Shown: in pieces, positions 23,036 through 32,924 of the stretch
Position numbering within the stretch: position 1 is the stretch's first letter
How the letters are laid out: each line of letters opens with the position of its first letter
Assembly (NCBI RefSeq): GCF_003667705.1
Contig: NZ_CP033019.1
Location: 5,394,001-5,458,000, forward strand
Direction of reading: 5' to 3'
DNA: 64,000 nt
Source of the DNA: Janthinobacterium agaricidamnosum
Lineage (GTDB): Bacteria; Pseudomonadota; Gammaproteobacteria; Burkholderiales; Burkholderiaceae_D
Made by a program: the position numbers and the translations under genes
Notes under the pieces: generated by a model
Database searches by the model: none
What the model saw: the letters and a program-made list of their open reading frames with translations, nothing else
What the model was told of the DNA's origin: nothing

Positions 23036-23908
23036 TCAGTCCTGGCATAGTTTCAACGCATCCTGCCACTGCGGCAATCCGCAGAAGGCCTTCTTCAACC
23101 GTTCCGAAGACAGCACCGAATTGGCAGGCCGCCGTGCGGGTACCGGGTAGGCTTGCGCGAGTATCGGTCTGAGACGCGGCTTCTTGGCAATCGAGGCATT
23201 TGCCATGATCGCCTCAGTGAAGCCGAACCAGCTGGTTTGTCCCTGTGCCGTCAAGTGATATAAACCAGAGCGTTTGTCCCACCATGCTTGGCGGTTCGTG
23301 GCAACGACGCTTTGCGCCACGATATGCGCGGTGGTGTCGGCGATGGTGCGGCTCCAGGTGGGTGCACCGACCTGGTCGGAAACGATACTGAGCTCGTCGC
23401 GCTCCTGCGCCAGGCGGAGCATGGTCAGCAGAAAGTTCTTTCCATGCATGCTGTAGACCCAGCTGGTGCGCAGGATCAGATGCGGGATGCCGGCTGCCTG
23501 GATCGCCTGTTCGCCGGCCAGCTTGCTACTGCCGTACACATTGACAGGGCACGTCGGATCGGTCTCGACATAGGGACCGTTTTTCGATCCATCAAAGACA
23601 TAATCAGTGCTGTAATGAATCATTGCAGCACCTAATTTTTTTGCTTCCTCGGCCATGACAGCCGGCGCCTCGCCATTGATGCGCATGGCCAACTCTGGCT
23701 CGCTTTCCGCCTTGTCGACGGCGGTGTAGGCGGCCGGGTTGACGATCAGCGTCGGCTTGATGCGGCGGATCATGTCGCGTACCTGGGTCAAATCGGCCAG
23801 ATCCATCTGCCTGCGGTCGAGCGCTATGATTTCTCCCAGGCCTTGCAGGCTGCGTTCCAGTTCGTAGCCAACCTGGCCGGTTTTTCCTGTAATTAAGATA
23901 CGGCTCAT
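23036..23908 (-). CDS. rfbD: dTDP-4-dehydrorhamnose reductase
   Basis: This 290-residue enzyme performs the last step of dTDP-L-rhamnose synthesis, the NAD(P)H reduction of dTDP-4-dehydro-L-rhamnose. It shows the Rossmann start ILITGKTGQVGYELERSL (the GxxGxxG motif), YSTDYVFDGSKNGPYVETD near residues 98-116 and the catalytic YxxxK in VYGSSKLAGEQ. The length fits the family. It is the last gene of the minus-strand rfbBACD operon, 39 bp after rfbC. L-rhamnose would go into LPS O-antigen or exopolysaccharide. Confidence 0.95.
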   Translation of the reverse strand: MSRILITGKTGQVGYELERSLQGLGEIIALDRRQMDLADLTQVRDMIRRIKPTLIVNPAAYTAVDKAESEPELAMRINGEAPAVMAEEAKKLGAAMIHYSTDYVFDGSKNGPYVETDPTCPVNVYGSSKLAGEQAIQAAGIPHLILRTSWVYSMHGKNFLLTMLRLAQERDELSIVSDQVGAPTWSRTIADTTAHIVAQSVVATNRQAWWDKRSGLYHLTAQGQTSWFGFTEAIMANASIAKKPRLRPILAQAYPVPARRPANSVLSSERLKKAFCGLPQWQDALKLCQD

Positions 23909-23947
23909 AATTGTTCCAGTGAATGCGGCACGGCTGTCTTGCCGTGC

Positions 23948-24493
23948 TCAGGCAAAGACGTCGGCATGGGCCAGCAACGTCGCGGCTTTGTCCTTGCCCG
24001 ACAAGAGCGGTTCGCCGTCCAGCGGCCAGTCGATGCCGATTGCCGGATCATTCCACAAGATACTACGCTCAAATTCCGGCGCCCAGTAATCGGTGGTTTT
24101 GTACAAAAATTCAGCGTTGTCGCTGGTTACCAGGAAGCCGTGGGCGAAGCCTTCGGGAATCCATAGCTGGCGTTTGTTGGCAGCCGACAGCACCACGCCG
24201 ACCCAGCGACCGAAGCTTGGCGAATTTTTACGCAGGTCGACGGTGACGTCGAATACTGCGCCGGCGGTGACGCGCACCAGTTTGCCTTGCGGCTGCTGGA
24301 TCTGATAATGCAGGCCGCGCAACACCCCCTTGGCCGACTTGGAATGATTGTCTTGCACGAAAGAGCGCGTAACGCCGGTCAGTTCGGCAAAGCGCTTCTG
24401 GTTAAAGCTTTCATAGAAAAAGCCGCGGTCGTCACCGAATACCGTCGGTTCGAGTATCAATATGTCAGGTATGGCTGTGGTCTGGATTTGCAT
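23948..24493 (-). CDS. rfbC: dTDP-4-dehydrorhamnose 3,5-epimerase
   Basis: This 181-residue cupin enzyme epimerises C3 and C5 of dTDP-4-dehydro-6-deoxyglucose. Signature parts are FGDDRGFFYESFNQKRF at the N-terminus, GVLRGLHYQIQ (catalytic His) near residues 53-63, and GFAHGFLVTSDNAEFLYKTTDYW (about 116-138) with the catalytic Tyr. The length matches RmlC (about 183). Gene order and strand place it third in the rfbBACD operon, 44 bp after rfbA. Confidence 0.96.
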   Translation of the reverse strand: MQIQTTAIPDILILEPTVFGDDRGFFYESFNQKRFAELTGVTRSFVQDNHSKSAKGVLRGLHYQIQQPQGKLVRVTAGAVFDVTVDLRKNSPSFGRWVGVVLSAANKRQLWIPEGFAHGFLVTSDNAEFLYKTTDYWAPEFERSILWNDPAIGIDWPLDGEPLLSGKDKAATLLAHADVFA

Positions 24494-24537
24494 GGTATAT
24501 CGGTATCGTATGAACTAGGTGGAAAGCGCGGCGCACC

Positions 24538-25431
24538 TCAGAATATTTTGTCGTCGAGCAAACGCAACAGATATTGACCGTAGGCGTTTTTCTTCAACGG
24601 CCGGGCTAGCTGCTCCAGTTTGGCGGCATCGATATATCCCTTGCGGTAAGCGATTTCCTCGGGGCAGGCAACTTTCAAGCCCTGGCGGTTTTCAATGGTA
24701 GCGATGAATTGGCCCGCTTCCAACAAGGATTCATGGGTGCCCGTATCAAGCCAGGCCATGCCGCGGCCCATCAATTCGACGTTCAATTGCCCGCGTTCCA
24801 AGTAGGCGCGGTTGACATCCGTGATTTCCAGCTCGCCACGCGCAGAAGGCACGATACTGGCGGCGATGTCGCAGACCTGGCTGTCGTAGAAATACAGGCC
24901 GGTGACGGCGTAATTCGATTTTGGCTTGAGCGGCTTTTCCTCGATGCTGACGGCGTGACGTTGCGCGTCGAAATCGATCACGCCATAGCGTTGCGGATCG
25001 GTGACATGGTAAGCGAACACGGTCGAGCCGCTGGTGCGTGCCGAGGCTACGCGCAACTGCGTTTCAAAGTCATGGCCATAATAGATGTTGTCGCCCAGAA
25101 TCAGGGCCGATGGCGCATTGCCGACAAATTCTTTGCCAATGATGAACGCCTGTGCCAGGCCATCCGGCGTGGGTTGCACGGCGTAGCTGAGTTTGATGCC
25201 CCACTGGCTGCCGTCACCCAGCAACTCCTGGAAGCGCGGCGTATCTTGTGGTGTGGAAATGATCAGGATGTCGCGTATGCCAGCCAGCATCAGCGTGGTC
25301 AGCGGATAGTAGATCATCGGCTTGTCATACACGGGCAGCAGCTGCTTCGACACGGCCATGGTGACAGGGTACAGGCGCGTGCCGGAACCGCCTGCGAGGA
25401 TGATGCCCTTGCGTTCGATGGCGTTTCCCAT
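24538..25431 (-). CDS. rfbA: Glucose-1-phosphate thymidylyltransferase
   Basis: This 297-residue enzyme makes dTDP-glucose from dTTP and glucose-1-phosphate, the committed and usually rhamnose-feedback-controlled step. The nucleotide-binding signature [16 protein letters not shown] is followed by [16 protein letters not shown], both diagnostic, and [11 protein letters not shown] lies near residue 113. I start at ATG 25431, which overlaps the rfbB stop (TAATG); the longer frame to 25482 is a shadow of rfbB. It is translationally coupled to rfbB. Confidence 0.96.
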   Translation of the reverse strand: MGNAIERKGIILAGGSGTRLYPVTMAVSKQLLPVYDKPMIYYPLTTLMLAGIRDILIISTPQDTPRFQELLGDGSQWGIKLSYAVQPTPDGLAQAFIIGKEFVGNAPSALILGDNIYYGHDFETQLRVASARTSGSTVFAYHVTDPQRYGVIDFDAQRHAVSIEEKPLKPKSNYAVTGLYFYDSQVCDIAASIVPSARGELEITDVNRAYLERGQLNVELMGRGMAWLDTGTHESLLEAGQFIATIENRQGLKVACPEEIAYRKGYIDAAKLEQLARPLKKNAYGQYLLRLLDDKIF

Positions 25432-26510
25432 TATTGCTGCTCCTCGGCTGTGTCGCGTGCCGCGTAATTTTTCTCTACCCACTTCAGGTAATCGCCCGAC
25501 TGCACATCACGTACCCAGACCTGGTTGTCCATATACCACTGGACGGTCTTGCGGATGCCAGTGGCGAAGGTTTCGGCCGGCTTCCAGCCCAGTTCGCGCT
25601 CGATCTTGCGCGCGTCGATGGCATAGCGACGGTCGTGGCCTGGGCGATCCAGTACGTAGGTGATTTGTTCGCGATAGCTGCCGGACGCCTTGGGATCGAG
25701 CGTATCGAGGATGTCGCACAAGATATGCACGACTTCCAGATTGGCCATTTCATTCCAGCCGCCCACGTTGTAGACCTCGCCCAGGCGTCCCGCTTCCAGG
25801 ACGCGGCGGATCGCCGCGCAATGGTCGCCCACGTACAGCCAGTCGCGCACTTGCATACCATCGCCATAGATAGGCAAGGCCTTGCCGGCACGGGCATTGC
25901 TGATGATGAGCGGAATCAGTTTTTCCGGGAAATGGAAGGAACCATAGTTGTTAGAGCAGTTGGTGGTAAGCACCGGCATGCCATAGGTATGGAAATACGC
26001 GCGCACCAGATGATCGGACGCCGCTTTCGATGCCGAATAGGGACTGTTGGGCGCATACGGCGTCGTTTCCGTAAATGGCGGGTCGTTCGGTCCCAGGGTG
26101 CCGTACACCTCGTCGGTCGAGACGTGCAGGAAACGGAAGCCGTCCCTGGCGTCGCCTGTCAGGCCAGACCAGTAAGCACGTGCGGCCTCGAGCAGGCTGA
26201 AGGTGCCGTTGACGTTGGTGGTAATGAATTCGCCGGGGCTATGGATCGAGCGATCGACATGGCTCTCTGCGGCAAAATGCACGATGGCACGGGGCTGGTG
26301 TTCGGCCAGCAGGCGGGAGACGTGGGCAGTATCGCAAATATCGCCGCGTACGAAGATATGCCGCGGGTCTTGCTCCAGACTGGCCAGATTGCTGAGATTG
26401 CCAGCGTAGGTCAGTTTGTCAAAATTGATTACAGGCTCATCGTTGAGCGCCAGCCAGTCTCTTACAAAGTTGGAACCGATGAAGCCGGCGCCACCAGTCA
26501 CTAAAATCAT
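25431..26510 (-). CDS. rfbB: dTDP-glucose 4,6-dehydratase
   Basis: This 359-residue short-chain dehydrogenase/reductase converts dTDP-glucose to the 4-keto-6-deoxy sugar. It has [20 protein letters not shown] (NAD site), [19 protein letters not shown] and the catalytic YxxxK in [11 protein letters not shown] (about residues 158-168). The first gene of the operon, it is preceded by a strong ribosome site (AAAGGAAAG) and about 250 bp of AT-rich upstream DNA, where the operon promoter should lie. Confidence 0.97.
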   Translation of the reverse strand: MILVTGGAGFIGSNFVRDWLALNDEPVINFDKLTYAGNLSNLASLEQDPRHIFVRGDICDTAHVSRLLAEHQPRAIVHFAAESHVDRSIHSPGEFITTNVNGTFSLLEAARAYWSGLTGDARDGFRFLHVSTDEVYGTLGPNDPPFTETTPYAPNSPYSASKAASDHLVRAYFHTYGMPVLTTNCSNNYGSFHFPEKLIPLIISNARAGKALPIYGDGMQVRDWLYVGDHCAAIRRVLEAGRLGEVYNVGGWNEMANLEVVHILCDILDTLDPKASGSYREQITYVLDRPGHDRRYAIDARKIERELGWKPAETFATGIRKTVQWYMDNQVWVRDVQSGDYLKWVEKNYAARDTAEEQQ

Positions 26511-26780
26511 ATTACTTTCCTTTGCTCACTTGAACGAATTCACAGGCGTTCCCGAGTGTGCAATCGTCGATGGACGACCTGACTGAACGTACTACTGCGA
26601 CAGAGTATTATGTGTTTGATATTTTTTTTTGAATATTATGATACTCTCATTCGGGATTAATATGCGCAATCTTTCTTGAAGATGGCGTTAACCGTTTTCA
26701 GTAAAATAAAGACCCATTCTTGACATACCTGGCATCCTCAATGCCAGCGTGGCGCGCGACGATTTTAATGAGAGCGTGAA
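26511..26780. other. rfb promoter region and Sel1 gene 3' end
   Basis: This gap separates two leftward transcripts. The AT-rich half next to 26511 should carry the rfb promoter. A perfect inverted repeat CTGGCAT-cctca-ATGCCAG at 26729-26747 lies after the Sel1 gene stop and may help end its transcript, though no T-run follows directly. Confidence 0.45.
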
Positions 26781-28355
26781 TTAATCGGCCAGCGCTTCCA
26801 GGCGCTCGCGCACCTGGTTCAGATCCGTCTCGCGCATGCGCGCCGCCGTCTGGCGCAGGGATTTTTCCGCGCCGGCCACGCCGGCCGCCGAGGCCATCGA
26901 CAGCCAGATATACGCCTGCTGCAAATCGAGCGGAGCGCCCTGGCCGCTTGCGGCCATCAGGCCCAGATTCATCTGCGCCCGCGCATGGCCCTGGCGCGCG
27001 GCCAGCGCATACCAGTCCCAGGCAGCGGCATAGTCCTGCGGCACGTCCTGGCCATTGTCGTGCCGCAGGCCCAGCGCAAACTGGGCCAGGCTGTGGCCCT
27101 GGGCGGCGGCGCGGCAGTAACAGGCGCATGCCTGCTGGCTGTCAGGTGCAGGACCATCGTCGCGGTCGTGCAAGACGCCCTGCATGTATTGCGCCGGCGC
27201 GTAATCCTGCTCGGCGGCGCGGCGGTACCATTCCAGCGCCAGCGACAGATCCTGCGGCACACCCTGGCCATGCTCATAGCGCAGGCCCAGGTCGAACTGC
27301 GCGCGCACATGTCCCTGGTCGGCCGCCTTGCGGTACCAGAAGATGGCTTCCTGCGCATCGGCAGGCACGCCCTGTCCATGCTCATGCAGCAGTCCCAACT
27401 GATACTGCGCGGCGGGGAAGCCCTGCTCGGCGGCCTGGCGGTAAAACGCTTGCGCCTGCGCGTAATCGTGGGCGCCATGTTCATGATGCAGGCCCAGGTT
27501 GTGCTGGGCCGCCGCATGACCCAGTCCCGCCGCCTTGACATACCACTCCAGCGCCGCCTGTTTATCGCAAGGCACGCCCTGGCCATTGTCGTAAATCAGG
27601 CCCAGGTTGAACTGCGAACTGGCGTGGCCCTGCTCGGCTGCGCGCCGGTACCAGCTGATCGCCTGCCGGCTGTCCTGCGGCAGCACGTCGCCATTTTCAT
27701 AGCGCAGCGCCAGGTTGAACTGGGCCGGCGCATAACCCTGCTCAGCGGCCTTGCGCATCCAGGCCGTCGCCTGCTGGCGATCCTGGCGCACGCCCTGGCC
27801 ATTGTCGTAGCGCAGGCCCAGGTTGAACTGCGCACGCGCATAGCCCTGTTCGGCCGCCTTGCGGTACCAGGCGATGGCTTGCACGAAGTCCTGCGGCACG
27901 CCCTTGCCATTGTCATACATCATGCCCAGGTTGTTTTGCGCGCCCGCGTCGCCCTGCTCCGCCGCGCGGCTGAACCACAGCATGGCTTGCCCGCTATCTT
28001 GCGCGAGTCCCTGGCCCTTGGCATACAGCCAGCCCAGGTTGTACTGGGCCGCCGCGTAGCCCTGTTCGGCCGCCTGCTGGTACCAGTGCGCCGCCTGCGC
28101 AAAATCCTGCGGCACGCCCTGGCCCTTCTGGCACATCACGCCCAGGTTGTATTGCGCATGCTCGAGTCCCTGCGCGGCAGCCAGGCCGTACCAGTGCAGC
28201 GCCAGCGCATAGCTTTGTTCGATACCCTGGCCATTGAAATACATGAAGCCCAGGCTGTGCTGGGCGTTCGCATTGCCTTTCTCGGCCAGTCCTTTCAGGC
28301 GCAGGTAGTCAGCCGTGTAATGAGCAGCCGTGTAGCGGGGATCGGCAAGCGACAC
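26781..28355 (-). CDS. Sel1-repeat protein (13 repeats)
   Basis: This 524-residue protein is built from 13 Sel1-like repeats of about 36 residues, each marked by a core like AQ(Y/F)NLG followed by GQGVPQD and AxxWYRKAAEQG. These fold as paired helices in a solenoid that binds proteins. No signal peptide is seen, so it is probably cytoplasmic. I start at GTG 28355, which follows the preceding gene's stop by 2 bp; frames extending further upstream are shadows. Being third in an operon with a histidine kinase and a c-di-GMP enzyme, it may be a scaffold or effector for them. Confidence 0.85.
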   Translation of the reverse strand: MSLADPRYTAAHYTADYLRLKGLAEKGNANAQHSLGFMYFNGQGIEQSYALALHWYGLAAAQGLEHAQYNLGVMCQKGQGVPQDFAQAAHWYQQAAEQGYAAAQYNLGWLYAKGQGLAQDSGQAMLWFSRAAEQGDAGAQNNLGMMYDNGKGVPQDFVQAIAWYRKAAEQGYARAQFNLGLRYDNGQGVRQDRQQATAWMRKAAEQGYAPAQFNLALRYENGDVLPQDSRQAISWYRRAAEQGHASSQFNLGLIYDNGQGVPCDKQAALEWYVKAAGLGHAAAQHNLGLHHEHGAHDYAQAQAFYRQAAEQGFPAAQYQLGLLHEHGQGVPADAQEAIFWYRKAADQGHVRAQFDLGLRYEHGQGVPQDLSLALEWYRRAAEQDYAPAQYMQGVLHDRDDGPAPDSQQACACYCRAAAQGHSLAQFALGLRHDNGQDVPQDYAAAWDWYALAARQGHARAQMNLGLMAASGQGAPLDLQQAYIWLSMASAAGVAGAEKSLRQTAARMRETDLNQVRERLEALAD

Positions 28356-28357
28356 GG

Positions 28358-30562
28358 TCAAGCCTCGATGGTCAGCGTCGGGGACGGCGCGGGGGCGGCA
28401 TCGGCGATCAGGCGGTTCTGCTCCTGCAGCACGCCGATAAAACTGCCCAGCGAAATGGGCCGGTGGTACAGATAGCCCTGCATCGTGGTGCAGCCCTTGT
28501 CCTGCAGGTAGCGCGCCTGCCCTTCCGTCTCCACACCCTCGGCGATCAGGTGCAGGCCCAGGCCGCGCGCAATCGAGATGATGGCCAGGATGACGGGATA
28601 GTGTCCGTGCTCGTCGTGGATTTCCTTCACAAACGACTGGTCGATCTTGATGGTGTGGATGGGGAAGCGATGCAGGTACGACAGCGAGGAATAGCCGGTG
28701 CCGAAATCGTCGATGGCCACCGACACGCCCAGCTGGCACAGCTTGTTCAACTGCTCGATCGCGTACTGCGGGTTGCGGATGCAGATGTTTTCCGTGATCT
28801 CGACTTCGATCTTTTCCGGCGCGATGCCGTAGCGCGTCAGCGCGCCGCGCATCTTCTCGAAAAAGTCGCCCCGGTCCAGGTATTGCGGCGACAAATTGAG
28901 CGACAGGCGCACGGCTTCGCCGCCAGCCGCGTTCCACTGCACCAGGTCGCGGCACAGGGCGCCCAGCATCCAGTCCGAGATCGGCAGCATCAAGCCGTTT
29001 TCCTCGGCGAACGGCAGGAATTCGCCGGCCGTCAGCAAACCCCGCTGCGGGTGGTTCCAGCGCATCAGGCCTTCGGCGCCAACGATGCGGCCCGTCATCA
29101 CATCCACCTGCGGCTGGTAATACATCTCCAGCTGATTCAGCTCCAGCGCCTTGCGCAGGCTCTGCTCGAGCGCGATCTTCTGGTGCGACACGTCGAGCAT
29201 GGACTCGTGATAGAAACTGTGGCCGTTCTTGCCCAGCGCCTTGACCTGGTACATGGCGATGTCGGCGTGGCGCAGCAGCTCGTCGATGGTCTCGCCGTCG
29301 CCCGGATAGATGGCGATGCCGATGGACGCCGAAATATGCACCTGGTTGCCATCGAGGTCGAACGGCTGGTGCAGGCATTCGAGGAATTTGTCGGCGATCA
29401 GGCGCGCATCCTGGCGGTCGCGCAGTTCCGGCAGCACGATGGTGAATTCATCGCCGCCCTGGCGCGCCAGGGTATCGCCGCGGCGCAGGCAATCCTTCAG
29501 GCGCAGCGCCACTTGCTGCAGCAGCTCGTCGCCCTTCACGTGCCCCAGGGTGTCGTTGACCAGCTTGAAACGATCGAGGTCGATGAACATCACGGCCAGT
29601 TCCGTCAGCTTGCGCCGCGCCTGGATGACGGCCAGCCCCAGGCGGTCCTTGAACAGCATGCGGTTCGGCAGGTCCGTCAGGATGTCGTGATAGGCCTGGT
29701 AAGAGATGACTTCCTCGGCGCGCTTGCGGTCGGTGATGTCGCGCGCCACGCCGTAGGTGCCGAAGTACTCCTGCTTTTTCGCTTCCTGGTCGTGGCCGTG
29801 CATGCCGATCGAGTTGAGCGGAATCGTCATCAGGGTGTTGTTGAAGGTCCGGTCGCTGCCGCTGCCGCTATGGCACTTCAGGCGCAGTTCCACATTGCGC
29901 GAGGCGCGCTCGTCGAGGCGGCGCTCGTTGAAGGCATAGCGCGCCCGCTCCTGGTCTTCATCGTGCACGAGAATCGAGTAATGGCTGCCGATCAGCTCCT
30001 CGCGGCTAAAGCCCAGCAACTGGTGCACCCTGTCGTTGATGAAAGTGATGCGGCCTTCGTGGTTCAGCGTATAGATGATGTCGGGCGAGCTGTCGACCAG
30101 GTAGCGGTACATCTTTTCCGAGTTTTCCAGCTGCAGCGCGATGCGCTCGTTCTCCAGCGCCAGCTGGCTCTTTTGCAGCGCGTTCTCCACCGTCTTGAGC
30201 AGCTCCTCGCGGCTGTAGGGCTTGCGCAGATAATCGTAGGCCCCGCGTTTGAGGGCGCCGATGGCCGCCTCGATGCCGACGTCGCCGCTCATGACGATCA
30301 CGTCGCCCTCGATGCCGCGCCGGTTGATGTGGTCCATGATTTCATGGCCGCTCATGTCGGGCAGGCGCAAGTCGAGCAGGATCAGGTCGAAGCGCAGTTT
30401 TGACAACTGCGCCAGCGCCTCGCTGCCGCAGGTGGCCGTGTGCAGCTGGTAGCCGCGGTCCTTCAGCAATTCGTGGAGAGAGGCGAGCAGGCGGGGCTCG
30501 TCGTCGACCAGCAAAATGCGCGGGCTGTTTTCCAGGTCAAACGGAATGGCGGAGGAGTTCAT
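28358..30562 (-). CDS. Receiver-PAS-GGDEF-EAL cyclic-di-GMP signalling protein
   Basis: This 734-residue protein has a receiver domain (about 14-130, phospho-Asp in LILLDLRLPDMSG), a PAS domain (about 150-270), GGDEF (about 300-460) and EAL (about 475-720). The diguanylate cyclase motif is intact GGDEF with an upstream inhibitory RxxD (RRGD). The phosphodiesterase signature reads EGL instead of EAL, but DDFGTGYSSLSYL, KIDQSF and AEGVET are intact, so either or both activities are possible. It lies 5 bp after the HDOD-kinase gene, which is its likely phosphodonor. Outputs could be motility or biofilm control. Confidence 0.93.
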   Translation of the reverse strand: MNSSAIPFDLENSPRILLVDDEPRLLASLHELLKDRGYQLHTATCGSEALAQLSKLRFDLILLDLRLPDMSGHEIMDHINRRGIEGDVIVMSGDVGIEAAIGALKRGAYDYLRKPYSREELLKTVENALQKSQLALENERIALQLENSEKMYRYLVDSSPDIIYTLNHEGRITFINDRVHQLLGFSREELIGSHYSILVHDEDQERARYAFNERRLDERASRNVELRLKCHSGSGSDRTFNNTLMTIPLNSIGMHGHDQEAKKQEYFGTYGVARDITDRKRAEEVISYQAYHDILTDLPNRMLFKDRLGLAVIQARRKLTELAVMFIDLDRFKLVNDTLGHVKGDELLQQVALRLKDCLRRGDTLARQGGDEFTIVLPELRDRQDARLIADKFLECLHQPFDLDGNQVHISASIGIAIYPGDGETIDELLRHADIAMYQVKALGKNGHSFYHESMLDVSHQKIALEQSLRKALELNQLEMYYQPQVDVMTGRIVGAEGLMRWNHPQRGLLTAGEFLPFAEENGLMLPISDWMLGALCRDLVQWNAAGGEAVRLSLNLSPQYLDRGDFFEKMRGALTRYGIAPEKIEVEITENICIRNPQYAIEQLNKLCQLGVSVAIDDFGTGYSSLSYLHRFPIHTIKIDQSFVKEIHDEHGHYPVILAIISIARGLGLHLIAEGVETEGQARYLQDKGCTTMQGYLYHRPISLGSFIGVLQEQNRLIADAAPAPSPTLTIEA

Positions 30563-30567
30563 GGACG

Positions 30568-32733
30568 TTACGAAGACATGGCGGTATTGCCGGGCGAGGG
30601 CAGCGCGGCTGCAGCGCTTGCCGGCAAGGGAATGGGCAGTAAAATTTCAAACGAGGTGCCGGACTTGCTGCTGCGGCAGCCGATCACGCCATGCAGGCGC
30701 GTGACCAGGTCATGCACGATGGACAAGCCCAGGCCGTGATGCGCGCCTGCCTTGCTGCTGCGCACGGGGGAAAACAGATTGGCCAGCACGTCCGGCGCCA
30801 GGCCGGCGCCATTATCGCTGACGCACAGCTCCAGGTACAGGCGGCGGTCGCGGTTCACGTGGCCACGGTTCGCCACTTCGATGCGCCCGCCATCAGGCAG
30901 GGCTTCGACGGCGTTTTTCAGCAGGTTGAGCAGGATTTGCTTGAGCATGTCGGCATCGGCCTCCACCTCGCATGGCGCGTCCTGCATGCGCGTGACCACC
31001 TCGATCTTCGGCGGCAGGAAGTCGGTGGCGCGGAACAGGCGCAGCACATCGTCGACCACGCGCGCGCAATCGGTCACGCCGCTGGACGCCGCCGGCTGCA
31101 GATCGGCCAGGCCGCCGATCAGCTGGCCGACCCGGTCGATTTCCTCGTTCAGGATCGCCATTTCGCCCGACACCGGTTCCTGCTTCTCGAGCTTGTGATC
31201 GAGCACGCTCAGATAGTTCTTGATGATGGACAGCGGGTTATTCACTTCGTGCACGACGCGGCGCGACGCGGCGCGGTATTCCTCGGTCACGTGATCGAGC
31301 TGGCGCCGCGCCAGCCCGCGCGCGCTGATGGCCGTTTCCAGCGCCGTGGCGGCCTGGTTGGCATACGCGCGCAGAAAACCCTCGCGCTTCTGGCAAGCGG
31401 GAATCTGCCACGCCGCCACGCCGCCAATGAGCACGCCCAGGCTGCGCTGGCCCGACGCCAAGGGCACGCAGACCAGGCTATCGGTACCGAGAATGCGGAA
31501 CAGCTGCTCCTCGACGATGCCCAGCGCCGGCATGTCGCGTTTCAGGAACGCCAGCTGGCACTCCAGCGCCGAGGCGGCCAGGAGGCCGCCCTTGGCCAGC
31601 GGGATCGAGAAGCCGGCCAGGCGCTGCTGATGTTCGCCCGCCGCCACGCCGACGAGCGCATGGCCGGTGGGGTTTTGCAGCAGGATGACGGCGGTGTCGA
31701 AATCGAACAGAATGCGCGCCGAGCGCGTGATGGCTTCGAGCAGGCTGCTCTCGCCCTGCTGCCGGGCGAAGGTCTGGCCCACTTCGGACACCAGCACCAT
31801 ATTGCGCACTTCGTCGGACAGGCGCCGCTGCACCGGATCGACGGCGGGCGGCGCATAGGCGGGCGGCGTGGCGATATCGTCCGCGCCGGCCAGGTCGATG
31901 CCCAGGTGCTGCGCGGCCTGCTCCACCTGGCGCGCGACGCTGCCGGCCAGCTCGTCCAGTGTCTCGACGTCCAGCGCGCACAGGCTTGCCGCCTGCGTGA
32001 TCGACTCCGCATCGTCGGCATGGCAGCACAGCAGGTGCGCCAGGCGCACGATGCGGATCAGGGGATGGCTCGCTTCCAGGCGCGCCAGCGGCTCATGGTG
32101 ATACAGCACGCTGTCGGCCAGGAAGGAATCGAGATGCCAGCGCTCGATCAGCCAGGCGCCCGCTTCGGCATGCGTGATCTGCAAGGTACGCTGCTCCACC
32201 GCGCACAGGGCGGCATCGTCGCGCGCCGTGAAATTGAACGCGTATTCCTTCGGCGCCGTGGCCAGCAGGGCCAGGCGGCCCACGTTGTGCAGCAAGCCGG
32301 CCAGATATGCTTCCTCGACGTGCGGATAGGCCATGGCCTTGGCCAGCGCGCGCGCCATGACGGCGGCCGACAGCGAACTTTTCCAGAAGGCGCGCAAATC
32401 CGTGCTGCCGGAATGGGGAAAGCTGTTGAAGGTCTGGAAGACGGATTCGCTGATGACCAGGGTCTTGATCATGTCCGTGCCCAGCGACACGAGCGACTGT
32501 TCCAGGCTGACGACCTTGCTCTGCCGATGGTAGGCCGAGCTGCTGGCCACGCCGAGGATCTTGCTGGTCATGCCCGCATCCTTGGCGATCAGCGCGGCCA
32601 GCTCCGGCATGCCGGCATCGTCGGCCTGCAGGTGGGCGATCAGTTTGAGGAGGATCTGCGGCATGGCCGGCAGGCGGGCAATCAGCAGGCGATTGCGAAT
32701 ATCTTGATCAGATTGATGCATCGTATCAGGCAT
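30568..32733 (-). CDS. HDOD-GAF-histidine kinase hybrid sensor
   Basis: This 721-residue protein starts with an HDOD domain (about 15-215; ARLPAMPQILLKLIAHLQ, LAGLLHNVGRLALL), then a GAF domain (about 305-460), then a histidine kinase core with the H-box VVHEVNNPLSIIKNYL, N-box NLLKNAVEAL, DNGAGL and GLGLSI. It is presumed soluble, since no membrane segment is seen. It is the first gene of a three-gene operon and probably phosphorylates the receiver of the next product. The start may be ATG 32733 or 32721. HDOD plus kinase fusions are typical of betaproteobacterial signalling; the signal is unknown. Confidence 0.92.
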   Translation of the reverse strand: MPDTMHQSDQDIRNRLLIARLPAMPQILLKLIAHLQADDAGMPELAALIAKDAGMTSKILGVASSSAYHRQSKVVSLEQSLVSLGTDMIKTLVISESVFQTFNSFPHSGSTDLRAFWKSSLSAAVMARALAKAMAYPHVEEAYLAGLLHNVGRLALLATAPKEYAFNFTARDDAALCAVEQRTLQITHAEAGAWLIERWHLDSFLADSVLYHHEPLARLEASHPLIRIVRLAHLLCCHADDAESITQAASLCALDVETLDELAGSVARQVEQAAQHLGIDLAGADDIATPPAYAPPAVDPVQRRLSDEVRNMVLVSEVGQTFARQQGESSLLEAITRSARILFDFDTAVILLQNPTGHALVGVAAGEHQQRLAGFSIPLAKGGLLAASALECQLAFLKRDMPALGIVEEQLFRILGTDSLVCVPLASGQRSLGVLIGGVAAWQIPACQKREGFLRAYANQAATALETAISARGLARRQLDHVTEEYRAASRRVVHEVNNPLSIIKNYLSVLDHKLEKQEPVSGEMAILNEEIDRVGQLIGGLADLQPAASSGVTDCARVVDDVLRLFRATDFLPPKIEVVTRMQDAPCEVEADADMLKQILLNLLKNAVEALPDGGRIEVANRGHVNRDRRLYLELCVSDNGAGLAPDVLANLFSPVRSSKAGAHHGLGLSIVHDLVTRLHGVIGCRSSKSGTSFEILLPIPLPASAAAALPSPGNTAMSS

Positions 32734-32924
32734 TGCCGGTTTGAAAAGGAAGAGCGCTCAGCAGCGAAGCGCGGCCACGTTCAGAGGAATCCTCCACTCC
32801 TGTAACCCAAAAAATGTCGCCTGAGAGGATGCCGGGAAAAGCAGTCATCTTATCATAAGCGCCGGATATTACTTGCAATATAGAAAATTAAGTTGAAATA
32901 AATCCAGCGTTCTGCGATGGAAAC

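Noticed and set aside
26781..29378. Extending the Sel1 gene upstream to 29378
   Set aside because: The extra 340 residues are an out-of-frame reading of the GGDEF/EAL gene; GTG 28355, right after that gene's stop, is the sensible start.
30691..32805. 704-residue plus-strand frame opposite the HDOD-kinase gene
   Set aside because: Antisense shadow; the minus strand encodes recognisable HDOD, GAF and kinase domains. The same applies to the long plus-strand frames opposite leuS, proA and the valine genes.
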